Positions 1-7,773 of a stretch of 13,470 nt of DNA are shown here, one piece after another. The DNA is taken from NCBI RefSeq assembly GCF_000003605.2, contig NW_003133347.1, forward strand, positions 391,143-404,612, written 5' to 3'. How positions within the stretch are numbered: the stretch's first letter is position 1; each line of letters begins with the position of its first letter. The notes below the pieces were generated by a model, which saw nothing but the letters and a program-made list of their open reading frames with translations, ran no database searches and had not been told where the DNA came from. Source of the stretch: Saccoglossus kowalevskii. Taxonomy: Eukaryota > Hemichordata > Enteropneusta > Harrimaniidae. The translations under genes were made by a program, and so were the position numbers.

Positions 1-660
1 ACGTTTTCTAAGAGTTTATGTTTTTCAAAATACAAGGTCTTTAACAAAAAATAACGTATACTTATTGTCGTCGGATTAACACCAAATTTTCACAGCTTTA
101 AGGTGACAATGAGAGGAACTTGAATGTGTCCAGACAAACTATTTCATCGATTATTTACCAACGAGTTGTGGTTTGAGTTGGGGGCAATGCGACTAAAACA
201 GTAATTGAAATTCAGGACACTATTTTTTAAAACGCGTTGCTTGAATAAAACTAACCAGACACATTCAATTTACCAGACTATTGAACAACTAGGAAAAGTG
301 AAAAAAATACTTCTTATCGCCAGCATAAATGCGTAATTATTTGTTTTACAGAAAAAGTAATTTTTCACCTTTGATTGAGTAACGCGTCGTAGATTGCAGA
401 TACGGGCATGTAAAATACACTTGTGAAAAGTCTGGCGATTCTAAAAATATATACTTTCCCGGGTCTATTTGTAGTCATTTAGTCACAATTTGAAGATGAA
501 AACAAGTATGCAATTAATAGTCCCGCTACCTTAACTCTGGGCATCACGTGACTTTCCCAGTATGATATATTAACACAGTAAATGTTTTCTGAACATGACT
601 AATGACAATTCAGTGTTTGCGTTTTAATATTTCTAATTTTATTCCAATTGGAAACGGAAA
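1..660. other. AT-rich DNA, nothing recognised
   Basis: There is no convincing frame, RNA gene or repeat. One CACGTG word lies at 545-550. Confidence 0.6.
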
Positions 661-969
661 TCATGATTGTAATTTTAAAATACGTGATAAAAGAAATACC
701 AAACACAATTCTAATTGTTCAATAAACATTGTAGTATGAGTGTACAGTAAATTTATAGCAGAGGACGGTGTATAGACGTTTATGCATCTAATGTCCCAAG
801 CACCATGGCATGTCAGCACACGAGTTTCACACTGCTCAGATTCAGCCATCACGTGATGTGATGAGTAACAAACACATGTCCATTCCCCTTTCGTAATTTC
901 TGAAAAATGGATTTGAAATGAGACAACAATACCTCCTAAATAATTAAATATTTTTTTTCTCATTGACAA
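661..969 (-). other. Open 102-codon frame, cysteine-containing, unknown
   Basis: The middle part reads KGEWTCVCYSSHHVMAESE then QCETRVLTCHGAWDIRC, with five cysteines close together and better base composition than the flanks. An acceptor-like TTTTTCAG lies just before it on the minus strand. The ends are AT-rich and look random. It could be a single exon or an exon relic; no family is recognised. Confidence 0.2.
847..858. promoter_or_regulatory. Palindromic CACGTG E-box
   Basis: CATCACGTGATG is a perfect 12-base palindrome centred on CACGTG. Other CACGTG words lie at 545-550, 6724-6729 and 6814-6819. bHLH-ZIP factors of the USF/MITF type bind such sites, but no gene start is close enough to give it a role. 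Confidence 0.2.
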
Positions 970-1185
970 CTGTACAATGTACTCATTTATATTATTTTAT
1001 TTCTAGATTTTATTATTACCTATATTTTTATGTATTTGCCGTTAATGTTTGTAATTAAATTTTATTAATTTTAATAAGTGTATTATTTTTTCTTTAGTGT
1101 TGTCTTTAACTTTTATAATTGTTGTTTTTTAGTGATCTCACTGCTGTACTTTCTGAAGTCAGTTTTGTGTCAATAAACGTGTTAT

Positions 1186-1270
1186 GATCGTGCCAACAGC
1201 TGCTTCGATTTTTGGATCGCATGTTTATTCTGCCACCTCTTAGAGCAGAGTTAATGGAGTCTGTAAGATT
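1186..1270 (+). repeat. Dispersed repeat, copy A
   Basis: It shares GATCGTGCCAACAGC, GATCGCATGTTTA, the TTAGAG word and TGGAGT-TGTAAGA, in the same order, with 2133-2209. The two are direct copies about 950 bases apart with small indels. The element type is unknown. Confidence 0.7.
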
Positions 1271-1274
1271 GTAA

Positions 1275-1487
1275 GACGCCGTTGACAAGACGAAGAATCC
1301 AGAAAACCCCAAAGAAAACCTCAATAAAGATGATTATCAGTATGTAGTAAACCACACCAGAAACATCATGGCACAAGAAACTGATATAAGTATATCCATG
1401 AAAAGCACAAGAAACTACATTCAACTGAACCAATGTAAATACCGAACTAACAAAGATGAAAGATGCTACGCCAAGCAGACCGTATAA
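1275..1487 (+). other. Open 70-codon frame of unknown origin
   Basis: The frame follows directly on repeat copy A and ends at TAA 1485-1487. It reads DAVDKTKNPENPKENLNKDD, later NIMAQETDISISMKSTRNY and CKYRTNKDERCYAKQ. It is charged and hydrophilic, with a first ATG at about residue 32. I recognise no domain. The opposite strand is also partly open and hydrophobic, as expected of a shadow. It may be an exon relic. Confidence 0.2.
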
Positions 1488-2714
1488 CTAATGATATTGA
1501 TACGGAAAACACATGCAGAATTCAATGGCGATGAACGTTTTCAAAATCCTGGAACTATTGTTTAGTTTGTGTTACATAATGCATGCTTCCTATTGCCGAT
1601 TTTATGAACGATTTTGTGTGATGTTGAATTATATTTTATGAACGCCAATATTCTACATTTTGAACTGATATTTAATAACTTTGTGAGGTCCTTTATGATG
1701 GTAAATTTAAACATTTCTCAGTAGACGACGTATTTGCAACACATAGTTTTTGAAGTATTTTAAGGTTTTATAAAGTTATTTAAGAAGTTAATGAGTCCAG
1801 AATATGATGGGAAGGATATTGCCCCACATGATTTTCAGAATTGTGTGTGTGTTAATGTGTTTTTATTAGAATAGTTCCTCAATTTGCGAGTTTAAATATA
1901 TTGATTTATAAATCTTTAGCAACGTAGCATTAGCAACGGGACACTTCAAAATTTGAAAATGAAGGGAAAGTTGTTACCATAATGACAACATGTACACCAA
2001 CAACTTGCATGTTAAGCGTAGACATCATAAACATATATTACAGGAATTTTATAAATACAATGTTCACTAATTATATTCGGTAGTGGCAATTTCGCAATGC
2101 TTTATCCGTGTAACTCACCCTTCGTAATTCCTGATCGTGCCAACAGCGATTAGATGATCGCATGTTTACAATGTCACCCATTAGAGTTTTATTGGAGTTT
2201 GTAAGAATTTTGGAGAGAAGGAGACAGTGAGGCGTTACCTCAGCTGGTCATTTTGATGAATAAAGCTGGAATATCTGTAATGAACTAATGTGTATTCATT
2301 TGGGACAAACCTGGTATCTTTACAGTGTCATATCCGCGAGTTCTCTCATCTTTACGTCCCTTTCGCAGCATAATGTAACATGAATATACCCATCAAATGA
2401 TGTCTGTTGATTTGATGGTTGGCAAACGCCTCACAGTGCACTGATTACCTGACAGATTATAAATATTGTTGGAGTGACATTTAGTTAATACCATTAAAGC
2501 AGAGATGGAGAAAATGTGATCATTCTGTTTGGGATGCAGTTACTCATTTTAAATTTATTTAATGGATGCAGGGATAACAATACGTAATATGGTAGAAGGT
2601 TTAACAGTAAGAATGTTTAAGGCATGTACCAATCTATCTTAAATACATAAGACAGCATGTCATCTTTTCTACCAGAAGTTTTGACAAGTAACACAATACT
2701 TTTTTACATTTCAG
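1488..2714. other. AT-rich DNA, only repeat copy B
   Basis: Apart from the repeat at 2133-2209 and a short open stretch near 2217-2286 (see rejected items), I see no gene or element. Confidence 0.55.
2133..2209 (+). repeat. Dispersed repeat, copy B
   Basis: This is the partner of 1186-1270, shorter by several bases in the middle. No terminal inverted repeats or target-site duplications are obvious around either copy. Confidence 0.7.
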
Positions 2715-2833
2715 ACAAATAAGAAATGCCAAAAAGTAAATGTGGGCGTTTCTTGTGTTAATCAATAGTTTCAATGAGGCCGATTCAAAAAAATATGTTG
2801 GGAATTACATTCCAGCTCATATTGATGATCCAG
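2715..2833 (+). pseudogene. Relic of DUF1445 (hydro-lyase-like) exon
   Basis: The acceptor TTTTTACATTTCAG ends at 2714 and the donor CAG|GTATGG starts at 2834. One frame reads CGRFLC, then a stop, then SIVSMRPIQKN. A second frame ends IPAHIDDP. DUF1445 proteins carry a stretch like GFCCPLVVTMRPIPKD followed by QPVHMGDP (human DGLUCY from memory), so both halves match but in different frames. A frameshift plus one stop separate them. Confidence 0.7.
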
Positions 2834-3148
2834 GTATGGTGATAATATGCATGATTAAATATTTGTGTTTCTGATTTTAAAAATTATTCCATGAACAACT
2901 TTTCAAATATTGTTTTTTATATATAACATGTCATTATTGATATTACGCTTTTTATCCCAATTAGATACTAGATTTACATATTTACACATATCAAAGATAG
3001 GTATCATCAATGTTATGAAATGTCACATTCTATGATTCTGAAGTCCCTGTATTCTGGTCATGAGTCTGTTCTGAACAAAAAGATGTAAATGTATGTTTTT
3101 ATACTGTTATGTCCATAGTAATATGGGTCATTCTCGATTTGTAATTAA

Positions 3149-3262
3149 CGAATAAATGTGCGTGAAGTCGAGAGTTGCAAATCTATAACGCAATCATCAG
3201 GTAAACTGCGGATAACGAGCATCGGTTACGTAGGAATAAGGGATTCTGCGATAGAATGGGTG
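3149..3262 (+). pseudogene. Possible relic of the exon(s) opening the DUF4392 domain
   Basis: The frame reads NVREVESCKSI then ITSIGYVGIRDSAIEWV and ends at GTG before a GTAGAA donor at 3263, phase 0. VREVES resembles human IRELES at the start of the DUF4392 region, and the GYVGIRDSA part could sit where the family has GPPGAVAL. The alignment is weak and the 5' limit is unknown, because an in-frame TAA lies at 3146. Position and intron phase support it better than residue identity. Confidence 0.45.
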
Positions 3263-3329
3263 GTAGAAATAATTAAAAAAATATTTGTTTTTAAATATTT
3301 GTTATTAAAATTTTACTTTGTTTCTAAAG

Positions 3330-3423
3330 GTAGGTATAATTATTGATGCATCATGTGTGTCTACATTCATATCCACAACTTGTTTGTATTATCAAAATGC
3401 TAATCAACTAATTAAAATAACAA
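3330..3423 (+). pseudogene. Relic exon with VGIIID strand (DUF4392)
   Basis: It starts after TTTGTTTCTAAAG and ends at ACAA before a GTATAT donor at 3424. The 94 bases begin VGIIIDAS, matching the VAIIVD strand of the family. The one leftover base joins AA at 3485 to give a lysine codon, so phases fit with both neighbours. Confidence 0.6.
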
Positions 3424-3484
3424 GTATATTACGGTTAAATAAAAACGTAAAATCCCCCTTATGTATATTGTATGTACACTCTAG

Positions 3485-3694
3485 AAATTCTTCCAGAAAC
3501 TATCGATGTCATATCTTTTCCGATATCTGGAGAGAAATCTACTCTGGACAAAGTAATCACATTCTTAAGAGGAACGGGTGAAATGCATCCCGAATTCGGA
3601 CATATTGTTGCCATGATGAATTGTCCACGCAATGAAGCATCACCGTCAGTTATTAGAACTATTACTTACTACAGCAAGAGATCTGGCATACGTT
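3485..3694 (+). pseudogene. Relic of central DUF4392 exon
   Basis: It starts after GTACACTCTAG. The frame is open from 3485 to a TAA just after 3694 and includes ILPETIDVISFPI, HPEFGHIVAMM and TITYYSKRSGI. Human DGLUCY has VLKTQIPILTY, TPRFDHLVAIE and DGNYYNARKMNI in the same order and spacing. The conserved acidic and glycine residues of the family block IERAGRAADGNYY are lost (MMNCPRNEASPS instead), so this copy probably could not work. A GTAACT donor at 3695 would leave phase 1, matching the next block. Confidence 0.72.
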
Positions 3695-3831
3695 GTAACT
3701 AATGATGAGTAGATTTGTAATGTATTTGTCGATATTGTTTTGTAAATAAGGCTAGTTATTCCATCCGTCATACAGCACACAATAATTCTTTAAACTCACT
3801 TTTGATTATTACATTATATTGTTTTCATTAG

Positions 3832-4018
3832 GTATTGTTGGAATAAAGAAAACTTGGGGAAAAATGGTCAGCTGACTATGTTCTTACTGCAGGCGTATCT
3901 GATTGGGGTGGTTATGCACTCTGTATGGCTTTATATGCTGTCAGTTTGTGATATGGCGGACAAAATATAGCTGCACAGTGGAGACAAATTACAATCTGCC
4001 TTGCCCACAGACGGAAAG
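3832..4018 (+). pseudogene. Relic of AGVSDWGGYAL exon with near-identical core
   Basis: This is homologous to the minus-strand exon 11007-10739 but is 187 rather than 269 bases. Both ends correspond: acceptor then GTATTG, and a G|GTAA-type donor at 4019. Bases 3869-3950 match 10911-10830 at 80 of 82 positions and still read ADYVLTAGVSDWGGYAL. Upstream, deletions remove much of GDGGNELGMGK and shift the frame, so the incoming frame meets TGA at 3873. Downstream, a 15-base in-frame deletion makes TGA at about 3949. Confidence 0.88.
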
Positions 4019-4136
4019 GTAAAGTTTATTATTGAATGTTTGTATGTTTTTCTAAATACGCACACAATGTGCCCAAAGGTACATTTCTTATGCACGCTAA
4101 ACGTTGTTTATTGCTCTTGTTTGTGTTTATTGATAG

Positions 4137-4283
4137 GACGAATCTATACGAACTATTCTGCACAAGACGAAAGTTGGACATTTAAAGATACAGAAGAATC
4201 CTGTTGATGGCCCGACAATTAATGGCACACATTTTAATAAAATTATTGAACTAAGAAAAAAATTATCATTTAAATCAATTTGA
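4137..4283 (+). pseudogene. C-terminal exon of the D-glutamate cyclase copy
   Basis: It follows TTGATAG and is open for 48 residues to TGA at 4281-4283. It reads DESIRTILHKTKVG, then VDGPTINGTHFNKIIELRKK. Human DGLUCY has EEKMLGILVQHKVRSG and VDGLPFHNTHAEMIQKL, so spacing and several residues agree. It is only distantly similar to the minus-strand last exon at base level. AATAAA occurs at 4359-4364 and 4389-4394, a plausible 3' end. Confidence 0.72.
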
Positions 4284-4828
4284 TGAAGTAGAAATATACG
4301 TATACTAGCACAATCAAAATCTTCGAGGTACATACCGCAAATATTGCTGTTGAATAGTAATAAATATTAAACATATAACATCTGCAATAATAAATATATA
4401 TCTATAGTGGAAATCATTGGAAATTGACGCTAAATGCTTCATTATTGTTTGGGTCGATACGGTCAATGGCCTCGGTGTATTATTCAAATCAACCATCAAA
4501 TAAAAGATCATACTGATAATAATACTGATATCATGAGTTTGCTGTGTCATGAAGTCAACATTTTACAATGTTGAACACTACTTTTAGTTCTTGACATTGT
4601 GAAATTATTTCGATTTTTGGGAGAAAAAAAAACTGAAAAAAAAATGATTTTGACAAGATAATTCAGAAATTTATATTAAGAATAATTCATTGCACCCATA
4701 AATTATTTCCATAATTACTGATTACACACGAATACTACAGAAAAAAAGATAATTTGCTATATCCTTGTTTGCACGTCATGTTCACAAAATTATTTGTAAG
4801 GGGTGCACTTTGAAATGGCAAATTTTCT
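4284..4828. other. AT-rich flank of the pseudogene
   Basis: It holds poly(A)-signal words at 4359 and 4389 and A-runs near 4625. The minus-strand frame at 4550-4314 is biased to Ile, Phe and Tyr and looks like chance. Confidence 0.5.
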
Positions 4829-5097
4829 CGATGTTTTGGCGAGTACTCCGCCGGGTATATAGCGAATTCTCGCACTAGCATAATTTTGCTCGAGTTTACT
4901 CATCGATTTCCCATATGCACAATGCGTTTTAAAATAGCATAATTATATTGCGTGAGTGGCTGGTGAGACTGTTTCACAACGCGTTCTATTTATTTCCAAC
5001 GCGCATGGCCGGCGCGTTTATTTTGTATTTTTATTTTCGAAATGTAGCACTCGCTGCGTTTATTTTGTCATGTCTCGCAACTGAACGTCCAAGCTGA
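4829..5097. promoter_or_regulatory. Isolated CpG-dense patch, candidate promoter
   Basis: I count 22 CpG dinucleotides in these 269 bases, including GGCCGGCGCG and CAACGCGT. By contrast I see about five in the roughly 960 bases from 8340 to 9300. The 13-base word GCGTTTATTTTGT occurs twice (5014-5026 and 5056-5068). In CpG-depleted animal genomes such islands often mark unmethylated promoters. No clear TATA box or known gene start is next to it, so orientation is undecided. Confidence 0.45.
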
Positions 5098-5135
5098 CTT
5101 TGTTTTGGCTGTAAATACTCAACTTTGTGTGCCAT
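5031..5135 (-). other. Short 34-codon frame beside the CpG patch
   Basis: The start lies in AAAATGGCA, a good animal initiation context, and the frame runs to TAA at 5033-5031. It reads MAHKVEYLQPKQSQLGR and so on, a basic, hydrophilic peptide. I recognise no family. It may be a short peptide, an upstream frame in a 5' UTR, or chance. Confidence 0.2.
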
Positions 5136-5620
5136 TTTGGGTTTTTTAATATTGAATTGTTAATGTGAAAACTGCTTAATGATTCATCTAATAATTTATC
5201 TATTGAAATTGTACTTAATATTTTACTTCTTTTTTTTTACTAGGATGCTATTATAGTATTATATTTAAATATTCTACACTATTTGGATACATACACAATT
5301 CAGTCATTTGGATTGTTTTGAAAATAAAGTACATTAGTATTTTATATTATATTCATCTGAATTATTAATTTTAATTTCAATTTAATGTGTATGTGTGATG
5401 TCTGTAAATGAGCCGTGTGTTCATAGTTTCTCCAAGGACAGATGTGGCAATGCTGTGACTGTGGGTAACATCTGGTTTATTTCTCAAATAATTTAGGTCA
5501 CAAGTTTACCAGTTTCTTCAAATCTATGACTCATCATTTTTAAGCTTCGTCTTTTTCTTCTTCTTATTTTTGTAAATTGGGTTCGGCCAATTTAATAACC
5601 GTTTTTGGAGATGTGTATTG
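5136..5620. other. AT-rich DNA with one 32-codon frame
   Basis: The only coding-like stretch is plus 5398-5496 (MSVNEPCVHSFSKDRCGNAV and on to TAG), which contains a possible donor at GTGG|GTAACA. It is too short to judge. Confidence 0.4.
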
Positions 5621-6057
5621 TTAAGGAGTGTAGTCAGGCGTAATTTGTTGGTCAACAATTGGGAGAAAGGCAAACAATGTGACTTGTAAATAGAACTTTT
5701 TTTTGGAAAACCTTGTAGTCTGTTTAGTTGAGTCTTGGTACGATTGTTCGTCAGGTAGGTGAGACAGAATGTTCTTGAAAGTATTTAGTAGTGATATCTC
5801 GAGAATATGTTTGTTATATTCTGATTGATTGGTATTCCCCCCAAAATAGGAAAATCGCATAATCATGTATTTCTGTGTGCATACAGAATGTCAAGGAATC
5901 GTTTGTTTTCGTTGTTAATTTGTTTGGGCTGTAATTCCAAAACTAAGCGACCTAACTGTAGCGAATTTGTTTGTGGTTCGTATAGCAATATTCTGATTGC
6001 ACCATGAAGTGTATTTTGATTATTCGGATCAGAAATCTGGTAAATATATGAAAAACA
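5621..6057 (-). other. Coding-like relic, two overlapping frames, unknown
   Basis: Frame one is open from 6057 to the TGA at 5865-5863 (64 residues, no internal ATG start needed) and contains LHGAIRILLYEPQTNS and GRLVLELQPKQINNENKRF. Frame two starts at ATG 5866 and runs 81 residues to 5621, containing ILEISLLNTFKNILSHLP. The two meet at ATGA. Composition looks protein-like rather than random AT-rich translation. I cannot assign a family. A decayed transposable element gene with one frameshift, or two exons of an unseen gene, are both possible. Confidence 0.3.
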
Positions 6058-6586
6058 TCACTTTTTAATAGATCTTGTTGTGGAGACTACCAGATTGCAT
6101 TGATACAAGGTATCTTTGATGAAGTTCTAACAGATTTGTTCATTTCATGACAATGTCATTATTTTTTTATGGGATCAGTCTGATTGGTTTGATACTTTAT
6201 ACTTGATACTTTTAATGTCTATCAGATTAATATGACGCTATCATCAATTTCATATTTTATACCATCACGATTTCAATGCTTATTTGTTCTTATTTCAACC
6301 ATCATATCGCTTGTTATATAGAATTTTCATTAGTAATGTGTATTTTTTAAACCACCATAACCTTCGTATTTGGGTGTACATCTTTTCGGACATTCCCTTT
6401 TGCATGACATCACAGCTACCATGGCCACGCCCATGACAACAGTGCTTAATAGTGTCTTTTGTCAATTGCCAGTGTAAATTTCTAGTGGTAGTAGCAGTGA
6501 AACCTTTCTGAAAATTGTCAGTACATTGTGTTTGTTGAGATCGATGTGAAATTCAGTGGCTAGAGTTTGAAAATATCACAGGAATC

Positions 6587-7049
6587 TTAGTCGTGATCTG
6601 TGATTCTGCTCTGTGTATCTTCATCTAAATTGATGAAGCACCACTGACTTGCAATGATAAGGGCTTCAGGAGAGTTGCCATGCATTCATCCTTGGAGGTA
6701 GGCTATGAGACATTGGGTTACCACACGTGAGCAAGAGTTTGAGTGGAAACGCCTTCATCATTTCCCACTAGATGTGCAGAAGAGCCAGGACAGTCAATGA
6801 TGTACTGGTTCATCACGTGTAAATGTTAGCATTGACACAGTTGGGGTATGTGCATGTAACAATGTAAATCTCACCAAAATGTGGCCAGGCTTGGTCCATC
6901 ATAGGAAGGCTTTCATACAGCTGGTCTGTTGAGAAAGGAAGGACCCAGATGCATCTAGCAGTTGTTGCTGAACAGGCCTGATGCATAAGGTACCCATCAC
7001 CAAGGGTAACATTCTTACTGTATAATAGTAATGAGTTGTACTGTATCAA
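6587..7049 (-). pseudogene. Coding-like relic with frameshifts, unknown
   Basis: The region looks visibly richer in G and C than its flanks. From 7049 to 6813 one frame reads GYLMHQACSATTARCIWV, then LYESLPMMDQAWPHFGEIY. After shifts, another frame between about 6728 and 6587 reads VVTQCLIAYLQG, a stop, then NSPEALIIASQWCFINLDE. Cys, Trp and His frequencies suggest an ancient protein-coding source, such as a transposon gene or retrocopy. I do not recognise the family. Confidence 0.35.
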
Positions 7050-7256
7050 CTTGGGGTAACTTTAAAACTTCCTTTTTTCCTCTGATCCACAAAAGTGCGC
7101 AGTTATTTTGCCAACCTGAATTGTAAGGGCTGACAGACTAACAGATTTGGAATTAGTAATAGACTAATCACAATCAAATGTTGAGAATGAGCATCAGACA
7201 AATCAGGCAGTTGAGATTCATTGATGGTGGTGTCCATCATAAAATAGAAGTTATAA

Positions 7257-7308
7257 TGAATGAATGAATGAATGAATGAATGAATGAATGAATGAATGAA
7301 TGAATGAA
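7257..7308. repeat. (TGAA) microsatellite, 13 pure units
   Basis: Thirteen uninterrupted copies of TGAA fill 52 bases. Degenerate copies (AAATAAATGATGAAA) follow. The purity suggests an actively slipping, probably length-polymorphic locus. Confidence 0.97.
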
Positions 7309-7437
7309 ATAAATGATGAAATAATTTGCTTTTGGATTGCTAGAAACGCTCACCAACTTTCACATAGAAGGTGACAGTCAACAGTATGATATGGATAAAA
7401 GATTTGGGTCAGAGGGTGAAACTAAAAAGCAACTGGA

Positions 7438-7481
7438 GATTTTGAACCAGGGTATGACTTAATTGGCTAACTAAGTTAGCC
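7438..7481 (-). repeat. Possible decayed tRNA-like (SINE head) segment
   Basis: On the minus strand GGTTCAAAATC at 7448-7438 resembles a pol III B box (GGTTCGANTCC), flanked by CTGG/CCAG that could pair as a T-arm. Upstream, 7481-7465 is a 17-base near-perfect palindrome with arms GGCTAACT. The A box is poor, so this is a guess at a very old SINE. Confidence 0.15.
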
Positions 7482-7773
7482 CTTGTGATAATTTAGTAAT
7501 TAACCCAATCATTACCATGGAAACAACATAAGTAAACAACAAACTGGTGAATTTTGAAAATCATGTCAAGCATTTAGTATGGTATAGACTATCATATACA
7601 TCACAGCACTAAAGTTAATAATTATTTAATCTTAGCCTCATATAGCCAATGTATTTTTGGGGCAGTCATTTTTTTTTATATTATCGGTATTTAGTTATTT
7701 TAAAAAGAAAATTTAATTAAATTTTATAAATGAATGTAGTATATGAATCCAACACACATATTTTTGTAGCTCG

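Larger units (their letters stand above)
2715..4283 (+). pseudogene. Decayed inverted copy of D-glutamate cyclase
   Basis: Six exon-like blocks follow the order of the DGLUCY protein: hydro-lyase-like piece (2715-2833), start of the DUF4392 region (about 3149-3262), a VGIIID strand (3330-3423), a central DUF4392 block (3485-3694), the AGVSDWGGYAL exon (3832-4018) and the C-terminal exon (4137-4283). Consensus-like splice sites survive. Intron phases agree from the second block to the start of the fifth, and the phase-1 entry to the fifth matches the minus-strand gene. Broken features: a stop and frame change in the first block, loss of the LVDPIDDLF-type stretch after 3694, a frameshifting deletion near 3838, and an in-frame 15-base deletion near 3950 that makes TGA. 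Most of the hydro-lyase domain (between 2833 and about 3149) is missing. A heavily rearranged but expressed paralogue is possible; a pseudogene is more likely. Confidence is high for homology and moderate for exact exon limits. Confidence 0.82.

Noticed and set aside
1251-1433. Hydrophobic 60-codon minus-strand frame
   Set aside because: It is the complement of the charged plus-strand frame 1275-1487 and of AT-rich codons; the hydrophobicity follows from base composition, and no membrane protein family is recognised.
2217-2286. Plus-strand stretch reading EGDSEALPQLVILMNK as a further DUF4392 exon
   Set aside because: It vaguely resembles the DGPPGAVALVAFLQ region, but it lies upstream of the DUF1445 relic, out of family order, and the identity is too low.
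3318-3581. 87-codon frame read as one continuous gene
   Set aside because: It runs through the likely intron 3424-3484; the spliced reading fits the D-glutamate cyclase family better after 3485, in another frame.
4314-4550. 78-codon minus-strand frame
   Set aside because: It is rich in Ile, Phe, Tyr and Thr as expected from translating AT-rich sequence; no domain and no splice context support it.
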